A DNA stretch of 64,000 bases, taken from positions 114,411-178,410 of the forward strand of contig CBDCRK010000047.1 in the NCBI GenBank assembly GCA_965220955.1. The letters run 5' to 3'. Of this stretch, positions 43,086 to 53,206 are shown piece by piece. Origin of the DNA: CBDCRK01 sp965220955 (GTDB lineage Bacteria > Desulfobacterota > Binatia > Bin18 > CBDCRK01). The position numbers and the translations under genes are program-made. Below the pieces are notes generated by a model. The model did not search any database and had not been told where the DNA came from. It worked only from the letters and a program-made list of their open reading frames with translations. How positions within the stretch are numbered: the stretch's first letter is position 1; every line of letters begins with the position of its first letter.

Positions 43086-43690
43086 ACCGGAGCAAAACTT
43101 GTGCTGCCACTGATTCAGAACCTGCCCGAAGCAATCCTGGAGGTCAGGCGTGCGCTCTAAGGTGGCGAAGTAGCCATTCGTGCCTTCAACTGATTCACAC
43201 ACGTCACGTGCGAAGTCCATAATACTTAACCAAAAGATCTGATCGCAAGATACTGCCCAGGTCGGTGTGATCCTAACCTTAGCCCCGGCTGGAGCGTCCG
43301 CGAGGAGAAGGTGCTTGGCTCGGTTGTCGTGTTCATATCCCCAACTGACAACCTTCTCATTATACTTGACGACAGCCTTCGGTTGAGCTGCGTGCACCAG
43401 CTTATGCCGAAATAATTGCTGCAAAAGTTCTGTCTGTTCATGCGTGTAGTTCATGAAACGTTGCATGTGTCTGCACTTTGCTTCGCGGTCGGGCAGCGAC
43501 GGCTTGCATTCCCCGCATATAGCGCTCCGAGGAGATCGATGGTAGAAAAACAGTAGAGGATGGCAGGAAACGGAGCCAGTACACCACTAAGACAGTGGTT
43601 GACGTCTTTCTGGAGTGAGACGCAACGTTCCTGAAGAAAGTGCCGTGCATACTGTATTAACCCACATTGCCCTGTAAAACACCTCTGCAT
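43047..43690 (-). pseudogene. Frameshifted gene for an unrecognised protein
   Basis: Two overlapping minus-strand frames appear to belong together. The first gives RHFLQERCVSLQKDVNHCL and AILYCFSTIDLLGALYAGNA; the second gives MQRFMNYTHEQTELLQQLFR, then HKLVHAAQPKAVV and LADAPAGAKVRITPTWAVSC. The reading would pass from one to the other near 43450-43480 with one small indel. No known domain is recognised, but HKLVH-type and YTxEQ-type blocks look conserved rather than random. A sequencing error would restore a protein of about 200 residues. Confidence 0.5.
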
Positions 43691-43792
43691 GGATCACCCT
43701 AGTCTCCCGAAATTTTGTTGACATCAAGGCATTGCCCAACTTGCGACGCAAGAGAAATAACCCAATTGGACCTTCTCACATCATCTAAAAGC

Positions 43793-44848
43793 TCACGGGA
43801 CTAGCACCAGAGGAGTTTTGCCTCTTTTTTCCAAATATGATACTAGTAAGGCTACGTTCATCTCCTCAGCAATAAGACTGTCTGGTTTCTCTCCTCTTAC
43901 GAGCGCTGTTACAAGTGGATCAAAATAGGACAACCTTTCGTGAATATCAGGGTCAACTGTTCTTCCGTGTACGAAGTCCCTTTCAAGATTTATATGTAGC
44001 TCACCCCTCTGGCTGCATGCATGTAATTTATCTTTAAGCAGGTAGAAGTCGTCACCCAAGTCAAAGTAAACAACAGGGACTTTATACCGACTGTGAAGTA
44101 GATCCCGCAGTACGTAGTCTTGCCCACTTCTGCTGACCTTTACCTGAAGCCCAGCGGGCAGTCCGCTGGTTCGGTTGGCACCTACGCTCAAAAGCTCTTG
44201 TTCAGGGTTGTCCTTCCTAACCCAGACAACATCCCGCTGAGGGTCATTAGAGGAGTACGTGGTGCGTAGCACTCGGTCAGCTTGCGTGGATTTTAGACCA
44301 ACGCCCACAGCCACGAATTTATCAGGGGAAGATACCTCCTTCTTCCCGCGTCTCGCGTGCATAGCCCAGCGCCTGTTCGAAGCCGTGTCGTGGCGACAAC
44401 TGCGAACTATCAAGGCTTCTGCAATCTTCCCTAAAAGGCGAGTTGCATCAGCTTTAGGGTTTGTTAAGGAGTTCGGCGAAAAAATGAACTGTAGCGAAAG
44501 GCGACCAACACTATCCATCCCAATGATACCGATGTCATCATTCAGGATATCGAACAGCTCATTACCATACACTAGTCGTAATACAGGAAGCGGAACTCTC
44601 TCTGATTTCAACTCCTGTAACGAAAGTATTTCAAGGAGGGTGTCTCCCAGCCGCACCGCAACTACAAGCTGAGCCGGAGACGAGTCCAAGTTCGCTTTCC
44701 CCATTCTCAGGTCATCAGATCTCTTAGGCTTTAGGTTGGGGAATTCAAGTTGGTGACCAAACTGATTCACAGTACAGACTCCTTTGCCCACCACCCGAGG
44801 AGATACTTCGGAATGTCTTCTTCCGCTGCTCATAAGACTCAAGCACAA
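43793..44848 (-). CDS. Unknown protein with restriction-endonuclease-like features
   Basis: The protein of about 350 residues is soluble. The central part has a possible PD-(D/E)XK nuclease pattern: helix Glu in RLLGKIAEALIVRSC, Asp in DPQRDVVWVRKD, and then AGLQVKVSRSGQDYVL with a strand Lys, followed by YKVPVVYFDLGDDFYLL. The order and spacing fit the fold, but this is by eye and not a family match. It stands alone, with no methyltransferase or helicase next to it, between a frameshifted gene and a methyltransferase of a different kind. The exact start is unsure; ATG 44848 has no clear ribosome site. Confidence 0.6.
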   Translation of the reverse strand: MCLSLMSSGRRHSEVSPRVVGKGVCTVNQFGHQLEFPNLKPKRSDDLRMGKANLDSSPAQLVVAVRLGDTLLEILSLQELKSERVPLPVLRLVYGNELFDILNDDIGIIGMDSVGRLSLQFIFSPNSLTNPKADATRLLGKIAEALIVRSCRHDTASNRRWAMHARRGKKEVSSPDKFVAVGVGLKSTQADRVLRTTYSSNDPQRDVVWVRKDNPEQELLSVGANRTSGLPAGLQVKVSRSGQDYVLRDLLHSRYKVPVVYFDLGDDFYLLKDKLHACSQRGELHINLERDFVHGRTVDPDIHERLSYFDPLVTALVRGEKPDSLIAEEMNVALLVSYLEKRGKTPLVLVP

Positions 44849-44927
44849 CCTAAGCCGTTACTAACTTAACAAGATATTGCCATACCCATCCAGTAATGCC
44901 CGCCATCCTGTGGGTAGATGGGCACCT

Positions 44928-46010
44928 CTAAGGCCGAACCTCGTAGTAGGCGTTAAACGGATTCTCGAAGTCGAGACGGGTAAATCGCGTAAAGCCGGCT
45001 TCAGCAGTCATGGCACGAGCGACTTGCTCATTAAAGCCGAGAGTACCAAGGCCAGCACCGCCCGGTTCGGACAGAGAGGACGACATACAGCCCAGCACCG
45101 AGAAGGCATACAGCATCGCGGTCATGGGGTTATTAGCTAGGTTTTCCTCGAACGTTGGTGCACTCTTAATGTCGGCAATCAACCAGGTACCATCTGGTTT
45201 GAGCGCGGCACGAATAGCCTGGACAGCCGCGGATGGGTTAGTCATATCATGGATACAATCGAAGGTCGTAATGAAATCGAAACTCCCATCAGCAGGCAAG
45301 CCCTCACCCCTAGCATCGTGAAATGTGACGTTCCTGATGCCAGCCTTAACTTTATTCGTTTCAGCTCTGTCCAACGCATATTGAGAGATGTCATATCCGT
45401 GGAATTCCGACCTTGCGTAGGCCTTGGCCATTTCGATAAGCGCAACACCCGCGCCACACCCAACATCGGACGCCTTCCCACCAACCTGGAGTTTATCAAC
45501 TACCCCATTGAGCTTTGGAAGCACCTCAGACACCAAGGCGGTCCGGTACCAATTCCCAAAGACGCGCTCGATCCCTCGCGCTCCTTCTGGCCCCCGGGCA
45601 TCATAGTTCAGGCCGATGCCCGATCTGAACGCCTCAGGAAGCTTTTCCAGAACGGCCATTCGTTGTGGCAGATCACTAAAGATGCCAATAGCTAGCTTGG
45701 GACTCTTCTCGTCCGCCAACAACATTGCCATCTCAGGCGACATCTCAAACCGTCCAGCGCCTTTATAATCGATCAGTCCAGCAGCAGCCTGCCCCCGTAT
45801 CCATTCTCGCACCCAGCGTTCATGCAGGCCCGTCTTCTGTGCCAGTTCCTCCGTGCTAAGCGGCCCGGCCCCATCAAGCGCGTGATACAGACCAAGTTTG
45901 TCACCGAGGTGAACCAGTGCTGAAATCACCGCACCCTTGAGGTAGCCGAAAAGGCGTTGACCGTCAGCCTGAAGCTTATCCGCATCGATGGAACGTTTAT
46001 CTCTATCCAT
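44928..46010 (-). CDS. SAM-dependent methyltransferase with N-terminal winged helix (Rv2258c-like)
   Basis: The 360-residue protein has an N-terminal dimerisation/winged-helix part (ALVHLGDKLGLYHALDGAGP, LSTEELAQKTGLHERWVREW) and a class I methyltransferase domain with SDVGCGAGVALIEMAKAY, FHGYDISQYALDRA and FDFITTFDCIHDMTNPS. Relatives act on small molecules and are mostly of unknown substrate. GC-rich codon use differs a little from some neighbours. Start ATG at 46010 has AGGGGGAG upstream. It appears intact. Confidence 0.9.
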   Translation of the reverse strand: MDRDKRSIDADKLQADGQRLFGYLKGAVISALVHLGDKLGLYHALDGAGPLSTEELAQKTGLHERWVREWIRGQAAAGLIDYKGAGRFEMSPEMAMLLADEKSPKLAIGIFSDLPQRMAVLEKLPEAFRSGIGLNYDARGPEGARGIERVFGNWYRTALVSEVLPKLNGVVDKLQVGGKASDVGCGAGVALIEMAKAYARSEFHGYDISQYALDRAETNKVKAGIRNVTFHDARGEGLPADGSFDFITTFDCIHDMTNPSAAVQAIRAALKPDGTWLIADIKSAPTFEENLANNPMTAMLYAFSVLGCMSSSLSEPGGAGLGTLGFNEQVARAMTAEAGFTRFTRLDFENPFNAYYEVRP

Positions 46011-46067
46011 GCTGAACTCCCCCTTGTGAGCGTTGGGAAATAGAAGGCTGAATGCTAATCGCTCATT

Positions 46068-46911
46068 CTATTTAAAGTGGGGAATGACCTTCTCACCCCA
46101 GAGGCGGATCGACTGCATAACCTTCTCGTGCGGGACCGCGTAGTTTTGCATCAGGCAGAGGAGATGCTCAACACCGATTTCTTTGTACTGATGCACCTTG
46201 TCGATACAGTGCTGAGGATCACCTACAATCACCATGCTGTGCTCGTCCAGGTAATCAAAGGTGAACTTTTCGGCCTGCGCTTCTCCGAATCTTTTGTAAT
46301 ACTCGTAGCCAGAGCCCTGCTTGAGAAATGTCTCCATGGAGGTGCCCAGCATCTCGAAGGACTTGTAGTTGTACCATAGCACTCCCTCCTCCGCTTCCTC
46401 ACGAGCTTCTTTGTTAGTGCGTGAGCAGTGGACAAGAGAGAAAACCGCTGCCTGGTTGTTAACAAAGTCGCCCACCGGCTGGGCGTTAGCAACGGTCTCC
46501 TTATAGAGACGTACTCGCCGGCCCACTTCTTGGAGGTTTAGGGCGAGGGTGAAAGAGAGAAGGCCCAGGCCTTTTTTGCCCGCCAGCTCATGGCTATCCG
46601 GACTGGTACAGGCCATCCACAGGGGTGGGTGGGGTTTCTGCACCGGCTTAGGAATGACCCGACGTGGAGGAATCTTAAAGTAATGGCCCTCATGTGAGAA
46701 GACATCTTCTTTCCACATACGAGGAATAATAGAAAGCGCTTCCTCCCACATGGCTCGGGTCTCGGCGGGGTCAATGCCAAAGCCCCCCAGCTCAAGCATT
46801 GTGGCCGATCTCCCGGTGCCAAACTCCATACGGCCGTTTGAGAGGATGTCCAGGGTAGCGCCCATCTCAGCCGCACGGAACGGTGATTTCGTAAAAGATG
46901 GCAAATTTCAT
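46068..46911 (-). pseudogene. LLM-class flavin oxidoreductase with N-terminal deletion
   Basis: From 46904 down, 278 residues match the main part of an LLM-class enzyme (ATLDILSNGRMEFGTGRSAT, PHPPLWMACTSPDSHELAGK, FTFDYLDEHSMVIVGDP). The true family start is still visible in another frame: ATG at 46911 gives MKFAIFYEI, the usual opening of this group. About 75 codons between that start and PFRAAEMG are missing, and the reading frame shifts at the join. The enzyme would lack strand one and part of the flavin site, so it is most likely dead. Confidence 0.75.
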
Positions 46912-47099
46912 TCTCTCACTCTCCTGTTAATGCACTCGCCCGATATCCCGCAAAAACCAGCGGACAGCCCCTAACCCCTACCCTCCGCTCTCCTCAGAGG
47001 AGACAGAGACCAGGACAGAGACAAATCGGTCAAGGTCTCTGTCTTAAGCCTCTATCTCCTTGGGGGAGTTGGGAGAAGAAGTTTCCAATATATTCCTAG

Positions 47100-47546
47100 C
47101 TACATTCCGCTGAGCAGTTCCAGAACGGTCCCGTCGGGATCTTTAAAGCAAACCACGCCAATCTTAGCCCCCCCTGGACCATCAATTTTGTGGAGCGGAG
47201 CAACAAACTCCACCTTCTTTGCCTTCAGATCTTCATAGGTCTTATCAATGTCGTCTACTGTGAAGGCAATACGGCAGATACCAATGTTGTTGAGGGAAGG
47301 ATAAGGCTGACCCTGTGGCGGGGGGTCCATAAACTGCACTAGATCCAGAACCGGAGAGTTGGGATCATCTCCTAGACGCATAAAAACCCCTCGCAGTTTA
47401 CGCGCTTTTAGGCCCAGGGCATCACCCACGCTGGGATCTTCGAGGGTAAAGTCGTTTACCTTCTTGAACCCCAGGTCTTGGTAAAAATTAATGGATCGCT
47501 CCATATCCCGGACACAGATGTTAACATGAAAAAGCCGTTCGAGCAT
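47100..47546 (-). CDS. VOC-superfamily protein
   Basis: The 148-residue protein shows two VOC units: RLFHVNICVRDMERSINFYQ with LGFKKV, and RIAFTVDDIDKTYEDLKAK with VVCFKDPDGTVLELLSG. His near the start and Glu near the end are the expected metal ligands. Start ATG at 47546 follows AGGAGG-like sequence. It lies between two decayed catabolic genes and is itself intact. Substrate unknown. Confidence 0.88.
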   Translation of the reverse strand: MLERLFHVNICVRDMERSINFYQDLGFKKVNDFTLEDPSVGDALGLKARKLRGVFMRLGDDPNSPVLDLVQFMDPPPQGQPYPSLNNIGICRIAFTVDDIDKTYEDLKAKKVEFVAPLHKIDGPGGAKIGVVCFKDPDGTVLELLSGM

Positions 47547-47683
47547 AGTTGTCCCTCCTTTGTGTTAGTGTAATGGTAAATGGTTTCCCTTTTACCTCCA
47601 CCCTAACCTTCCCCCAGGCAAGTCCCTATTTGTACTCACACAAAAACCTCCTGGGAGGAGGATTAAGGAAGAGGGGTATAATC

Positions 47684-49337
47684 TTACGCTCTCCCGGAAC
47701 GCAGCACCTGGCCAGGTATAGCCCCGGTGTGCTTTTGCTCCTCGTAAAGTATCTCACCGTTAACAATAGTGTACTGCACGCCCTGAGCTGGCATCACCAG
47801 CCGCCGGCCACCGCCGGGCAGATCGTTCCTCATTTCTCCTCGCCTGACCGAACCAACAGTATTCGCATCAAAGATGGCAAAATCAGCAGCCCAGCCCTTT
47901 CTGATCTTACCCCGGCTAGTCAGACCAAAGAATGATGCTGGCTCGGACGTGATCCGTTTGATCGCCTGCTCCAGGGTCATCACGCCTTTCTCTCGAACCC
48001 AGGTTCCAAGCAGATAGGTGCAGTAGCCGGCATCACACAACATATCAACGTGGGCACCCCCATCCGACAGCCCGATCATGGTCCGCGAATCGGTGATCAA
48101 CTCTGGAATGCGATCCTCGCTGGCGTTAAAAAGTTCCATGGTGTACTGGATTTGTAGATTATCTTCAAGAGCAAGGTCCAAGAAGATGTCCAGCCCATCC
48201 TTGCCTCGCTCACTGGCAATCTTGGCCACTGTCTTTCCCTCCAGGGATTTCATAGTCGGGTTGCTTACCTCTTTGACCTCAAGCCGTTCCCATTGGCCAG
48301 AGAACACCTTCGGGGTCTCTAACTCTTGGCGGAAGGCCTGACGAAAATCGGGGTCGCGGTAAAACTTCATCTGCTTCTCAACCGGTTGATTAAAAGTTGG
48401 CTGCCAGCACGGCAGGTTGGCAAAAATAAAGGGATTACGCAGATCGATCTGGATAATCAGCGGCCGACAGGTCACCTGCGGAATGGCCCCCCGCTTGATC
48501 AGCGGCTCGGTTGCACGCAGGGTCTCCATACAAGCTTCGGGCATGTCGTCACGGTTGAGAAGTGCCAGCCAAGTCACTGGTCTTGAGCTCTCAGTGAGCA
48601 GAAGGTCCAACAAGGCATACTCACTCTCATCAACGATCGACGCGTTGTTGGTGAGCGCCAGCTCGATGGCTCCTTTACCCAGCTCTTTAAGTGCGTTGCT
48701 GTAGGCTCTTAGCTCGTCCAAACTGGCCTGCCGACACGCAATCGGCCGGCCTTTGTAGCCAATGTGCTGGGCCACATTGGTTGTGGTAAAGCCGAAGGCG
48801 CCTGCGGCTACAGCTTCTTTCACCAGGGCTTTAAGCTTGGCGATCTCCTCGGGTGTGGCAGCTCGCTCCATCGACTCTTCACCCATCACAAAGTGCCGGA
48901 ATGGCGTTAATGGACCCATAAATCCAATGTTGATACCACAACCACGTTTCTGAGCAGCATCCATGTACTCAGGGAAGGTCACCCAATCCCAAGTAACCCC
49001 TTTGCCCAGGACGTCAAAGGGAATAGCCTCAACATTCACCAGGTCCCACGCGGCAATCTCACGTACCTCGGGTTACATGGGGCAATACCAACCCCGCAGT
49101 TGCCCATAATCAGGCTGGTCACTCCATGCCAGGACGAAGAGGTCATCAGTGGGTATGAGGATCAACAAACCCTGGGGCAACCACCAGATCCGAGGCATCA
49201 ATGACCTTCTTTGCACCCTCGGCAACTCTGCCAATCTCGGCGATCTTACCATTAGCAATAGCCACATCTGCACGAAAACGCGGAGATCCACTACCATCGA
49301 GAATGGTACCGTTTTTGATAAGAAGATCGTAAGACAT
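47684..49337 (-). pseudogene. D-aminoacylase-type amidohydrolase with deletion and two frameshifts
   Basis: The gene starts at 49337 with MSYDLLIKNGTILDGSGSPR and VVAPGFVDPHTH, the metal-binding HxH, then breaks. By comparison with the intact paralogue at 54.3 kb, the segment after HTH (about eight residues, YDAQxxWDP) is missing. The reading resumes in another frame with SSSWHGVTSLIMGNCGVGIA and shifts again before EVREIAAWDLVNVEA. From 49039 a long frame of 451 residues continues to the normal C-terminus (YTIVNGEILY, IPGQVLRS). Loss is recent, or the sequence has errors. Intact enzymes of this type hydrolyse N-acyl-D-amino acids. Confidence 0.82.
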
Positions 49338-49364
49338 CTTTCCTCCTTATTTAAGAAAATTAAG

Positions 49365-49419
49365 AGTTAAGAATTTAAACTTGGGGCTATTGTTAACTCT
49401 TCACTCACCATTCTTAACT
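49365..49419. repeat. Palindromic spacer with competing stems
   Basis: AGTTAAGAAT at 49365-49374 pairs with ATTCTTAACT at 49410-49419, and an alternative stem pairs AAGAGTTAA (49363-49371) with TTAACTCTT (49393-49401). A T-run follows the right arm on the plus strand. The 7-bp units (TTAAGAG/TTAAGAA) resemble those near 5780. Possible bidirectional terminator after the CoA-transferase gene. Confidence 0.5.
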
Positions 49420-49422
49420 TTT

Positions 49423-50712
49423 TTAGATTACTCCTTCCTCTTCCAACTCTGTTCTCTCCTCCTTAGTTAGCTTCAGTAGTTCGCCATAGACATAGTCGTT
49501 GTCCTCGGCGTAGCAGGGTGAAGCACGACCGGTCATACCTCCCTGAGTCACAGTACTGTCGGAGAACTTGAAAGGAACGTCCTTCACTGGCCAGGTTCCG
49601 GCCTCGCTGTGGGGAAGTGGGAGAAGCCAGCTAAAGTGACTTAGTTGAGGATCGGCGTCCACCCGGTCCTGGGCGGTCTGACATACCCCGGCAGGAACCC
49701 CAGCTTTCTGCAGCCTTTGCATCAGCGTATACGGCTCTTGTCCTTTAGTCCACTCGCCTATTAATCGATCCAACTCGTCCTGATTCCTAAGACGATCATC
49801 TAGAGTGCCAAACTGCCCGTTTTGGGCCCAAGACGGATTTCCCATCTCGCCAACCAAACCCCGCCATTCTTCTTCAGTGAAAGCTGCTAGGGCAATCCAG
49901 CGATCTTCTCCTGCGCAGCAATACGCTCCATGCGGTGCCGCAGGTTTGTACGGAGAACGGTTGCCCGTGCGCTGATAGTGACTCTGGTTGACCAGGTAAT
50001 CAAGAATCGCGGTGCCGGTCATGTAAATAGCTGGTTCAACCTGGGAGCAATCAATGTATTGCCCCTTACCCGTCCGCTTCTTGTAGTAAATAGCTAAGAG
50101 CATAGACATAGCGCAGTAATAAGCCCCGCTCCAGTCCATATACGAAAACCCCCAACCTGCCGGTGGGCGCGGAGAAGGCAAACCAGACTGTTCAGTAAGG
50201 CCGCTGATAGCCTGAGCAGTCGGACCATAGGAGACAAAGTCTACATAGGGACCCTTGTACCCCCAGCCCGGTTGTTGAACGTAGATAATGTCTGACTTTA
50301 CTTGTTGTAAGTCCTCGTAGGCCAGTCCCCATTTGCGCATGGTCGGAGCAGTAAAGGATTCGACAACAACGTCACTTATGGCTACCAACCGTTTAAACAG
50401 CTCCCGCCCCTTGGGATGTTTCATATTGAGGCCGATACCCTTCTTGCCGGAGTTGATGTCGTTAAAATATCCTGCGCGATTCACGCTACGCATCTTTTGT
50501 TTATCAAGCCCCGCCAGCTCTAGGGCTCCTCCCTTTGGGGGCCCTTCTCCTTTCTCCGGCATAAAAGGAGGCATGTAGCGAAGAAAATCGAGCCGCTCAC
50601 GCCATTCAACGCGGATCACTTCTGCCCCTAAGCTGGCAAGAATCCGTGGTCCTCCTGCGCCAGCCAAAAGCCAGGTGAGGTCAGCAATACGAACACCCTC
50701 CAGAGGTCTCAC
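49423..50712 (-). CDS. CaiB/BaiF type III CoA-transferase, second gene of a pair
   Basis: The 429-residue protein moves CoA between carboxylic acids. Family features are RPLEGVRIADLTWLLAGAGG, ASLGAEVIRVEW, DINSGKKGIGLNMKHPKGRE, DVVVESFTAPTMRKWGL and the active-site Asp region GKGQYIDCSQVEPAIYMTG. The GTG at 50712 is chosen because GGAGGG is eight bases before it; an ATG at 50766 overlaps the upstream gene's end. Together with the neighbouring family member it probably forms a heteromeric enzyme like SmtAB or BbsEF. Confidence 0.9.
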   Translation of the reverse strand: MRPLEGVRIADLTWLLAGAGGPRILASLGAEVIRVEWRERLDFLRYMPPFMPEKGEGPPKGGALELAGLDKQKMRSVNRAGYFNDINSGKKGIGLNMKHPKGRELFKRLVAISDVVVESFTAPTMRKWGLAYEDLQQVKSDIIYVQQPGWGYKGPYVDFVSYGPTAQAISGLTEQSGLPSPRPPAGWGFSYMDWSGAYYCAMSMLLAIYYKKRTGKGQYIDCSQVEPAIYMTGTAILDYLVNQSHYQRTGNRSPYKPAAPHGAYCCAGEDRWIALAAFTEEEWRGLVGEMGNPSWAQNGQFGTLDDRLRNQDELDRLIGEWTKGQEPYTLMQRLQKAGVPAGVCQTAQDRVDADPQLSHFSWLLPLPHSEAGTWPVKDVPFKFSDSTVTQGGMTGRASPCYAEDNDYVYGELLKLTKEERTELEEEGVI

Positions 50713-50766
50713 GGTATTCCCTCCGTTAGAACGTTGATTCGTTGAGTCAATGAAAAAATGAGTCAA

Positions 50767-52014
50767 TCAAATGATCCCTTGCTCCTTCAACCTTGCCACT
50801 TCCTCGCGGCTCAGCCCCAGCTGCCCACAGTAGACCTCTTCGTTATGCTCCCCCACCAGCGGTGCCCGAGGGCCTTCTCGCCATGAGCATTCCTCGGGTA
50901 GCATGGGAGCTCCAATATAGGTGAACTGCTCCCCCAGCTCAGGGTGCTCGACTGTAGTGAAAGTCTTGCGAGCGCGCCACTGCTCATCGGCAAGATTATC
51001 CTCCGGCAGGCGAATGGCGCACCAGGGAATCCCCCTGGCCTGGGCCTCTCGCCAGATTCCTTCCAGACCGTAGTCGCCAACACACTGAGCAATAACATCA
51101 GCTAAATGATGACCAAATTCTGGCCCTTTGCGGTTATTAGGGTCACTGTACCTATCGCTAGTAAGGTCTCCGGCCTTGCCCTTACTGGCCAAAAAATCCA
51201 CCAGCGTTTCATACCCACCAGGAAAAGGATTGGGCAGAACAATAGAATACCTATCATCTTGAGTTGCATACTGTACTTCAGGCCCTATGGCAGGCTGGGC
51301 ATGACGGCCAGTCTGCCGATAACAGGAAGTCTGGTTGTAGATCCAAAAAGGCACGTCCATCTCTGTACAGCAACTCACAGCCTGGTGAATGGGCACGTCA
51401 ATAAGTTCGCCCTTTTGGGTATTTTCCCGGCCAATAAGAGCGCCCAGCGTGGCCATGAACGCATGGTTACTGGCAATGTGGTAAGCATGCCACATCTGCG
51501 GGGCAATGGGCGGCGTATCGTAGCTACCGCCTTCATTGGGGCTGTACCCACAACACATCATCTGCCCGCCAAGCGCCAGATGAACTAGGTCGGAGCCTTT
51601 GAAATCTCGCCAGGGACCGCTGCGACCAAAGGGTGTCAAAACCACATGGATCAGACGGGGGTTAATTTGTTGCAGCGTGTCGAGGCCAAAACCAAGGTTT
51701 TCCAGGGTATTCAGTGGCAGCGTATCCAGAAGAACATCAGCTTGAGCAAGAAGTCGCTTGAGGATCTCTTTTCCCTGGGGATGATCGATCTTTAAGGTGA
51801 TCCCCTTCTTGCCAAAATTATAGTGCCAGAAGTAGAGACTGCGATCGGGATGGGATTCGTGATGATAAAAAGGACCGAGCGAACGGGTAGGATTTCCTCC
51901 TGGGGGCTCAATTTTGAGAACATCGGCCCCAGCGCCGGCTAGAAGCTTACCGCAGAACTCACCCTTCTCGTCGGCCAGTTCCAGGACTCTGACATCAAAG
52001 AGAAATCCTGTCAT
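50767..52014 (-). CDS. CaiB/BaiF type III CoA-transferase, first gene of a pair
   Basis: The 415-residue protein shows DVRVLELADEKGEFCGKLLA, GADVLKIEPPGGNPTR, GKKGITLKIDHPQGKEI and GELIDVPIHQAVSCC, where the Asp is in the usual catalytic position. It is longer and less canonical than its neighbour, as is common when two different subunits form one CoA-transferase. The two genes are separated by 54 bp. A relic of a thiamine-diphosphate enzyme lies just upstream, and the TetR gene upstream may control the pair. Confidence 0.9.
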   Translation of the reverse strand: MTGFLFDVRVLELADEKGEFCGKLLAGAGADVLKIEPPGGNPTRSLGPFYHHESHPDRSLYFWHYNFGKKGITLKIDHPQGKEILKRLLAQADVLLDTLPLNTLENLGFGLDTLQQINPRLIHVVLTPFGRSGPWRDFKGSDLVHLALGGQMMCCGYSPNEGGSYDTPPIAPQMWHAYHIASNHAFMATLGALIGRENTQKGELIDVPIHQAVSCCTEMDVPFWIYNQTSCYRQTGRHAQPAIGPEVQYATQDDRYSIVLPNPFPGGYETLVDFLASKGKAGDLTSDRYSDPNNRKGPEFGHHLADVIAQCVGDYGLEGIWREAQARGIPWCAIRLPEDNLADEQWRARKTFTTVEHPELGEQFTYIGAPMLPEECSWREGPRAPLVGEHNEEVYCGQLGLSREEVARLKEQGII

Positions 52015-52139
52015 AATTGATTGTTCCCGATGAGAGACTAGCCTTGCTCTGCCCAGGGAGGAAGGTCGGGTAGACCTGATCCAGGTGAACCTTCCTGGGA
52101 CAAACCCTCCTTTTACGTGAACGCGGTAGCAACAGACTC

Positions 52140-52231
52140 ACCCACCATAGCTGGCCAAGGGCATTATCTGGGCTCTCGCGGGCGATAACATTGATAAGTG
52201 CGGGTTTACCTTTCTCCCTAACAAAGAATTC
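52140..52231 (-). pseudogene. Possible C-terminal scrap of a thiamine-diphosphate enzyme
   Basis: Minus strand reads FFVREKGKPALINVIARESP. GKPALINV near the C-terminus is typical of acetolactate synthase/oxalyl-CoA decarboxylase-type enzymes. Only about 20 residues match, so the call is tentative. Confidence 0.35.
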
Positions 52232-52249
52232 TTAATCGTTCTGCTGGTA

Positions 52250-52969
52250 TCAAGAGTGCTGTAAGAATCCCCGCTCGATTAGCTCCTCAGCCTTATCCTG
52301 GTCCACAGTCACAGTCCGGCGCTCAAGCAGGCCTATAGCAATAGATCCTAGTACTGCCAGGTAGTCATCGACTGCCGCAAAACGCTTCAACGCCCAGTGT
52401 CGCACTGCCCAGGATTGCCCCAGAACGCACAGGCAGTGGGCCTTAACGTCAATATCTCCAGGAGGAAACACTCCTTTATCCACCCCGTAAGAAATGACCT
52501 CCTCCAGAAAGCTCTGGATTCTCTCTTCTCCTTCAAGAATATTGCGGCGTTGGGCCGCGTTGAGGGACTTAAGTTCTTGGTGGCCCAGAACCGCAAAGCG
52601 GCGTCCCTCATGCACGATTCGCACATAGCGTTCATACATGAGCAGGAAAAGCTCTCGTGGATCCGTCCCTTCTTCCTTAAGCCGCAGGAACTCTTCGCGA
52701 TCCTGCTGGAGTGCCATCTCCGAGTGCGACTGGCTTTGGGAGAGGAGGAAAAAAAGGATCCCCTCTTTACTAGTGAAATAGTTAAACACCGAGCCTACGC
52801 TTACCCCGGCCTTCTGAGCAATCTCACGTACACTGGTGTTGTGATATCCGCCACTTAAAAATAGCTCGGCGGCAGCCGAAGCAATGCGTTCCCGTCCCTC
52901 CTGCAGCCGATTTTCGTCTGCTACCTGGGAGCTAAGTTTGCGCTTTCTTTTTAGGACCTGGGTTCCCAC
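52250..52969 (-). CDS. TetR-family transcriptional regulator
   Basis: The 239-residue protein has an N-terminal TetR helix-turn-helix: RIASAAAELFLSGGYHNTSV, REIAQKAGVSVGSVFNYFTS and KEGILFFLL. A helical ligand-binding domain follows (FLLMYERYVRIVHEGRRFAV). It is read in the same direction as the two CoA-transferase genes and lies 235 bp upstream of them, which makes those its likely targets. Ligand probably an acyl-CoA or carboxylic acid, by inference. Confidence 0.92.
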   Translation of the reverse strand: MGTQVLKRKRKLSSQVADENRLQEGRERIASAAAELFLSGGYHNTSVREIAQKAGVSVGSVFNYFTSKEGILFFLLSQSQSHSEMALQQDREEFLRLKEEGTDPRELFLLMYERYVRIVHEGRRFAVLGHQELKSLNAAQRRNILEGEERIQSFLEEVISYGVDKGVFPPGDIDVKAHCLCVLGQSWAVRHWALKRFAAVDDYLAVLGSIAIGLLERRTVTVDQDKAEELIERGFLQHS

Positions 52970-53206
52970 TAGGCTAACCTCTTTTGCAACAGAGCCGGTC
53001 TGCTAAGGCTGAGTGAGCGTTCAGTTGAGATTATGATAGGGAAGGCAGTCCTGTCAAGAGATAAAACAAGTCAGCCCTCTCCTGCCTGTGCATGAAGAAG
53101 AAAACGACATGTTCTTAGACACTTAACGGATCGAGACGAACAAGGCAATCACGGACTTGCGGCCCACATGTAGAGTCAAGGGCCGGTGGTGTTTTCTTTG
53201 TTTTCT

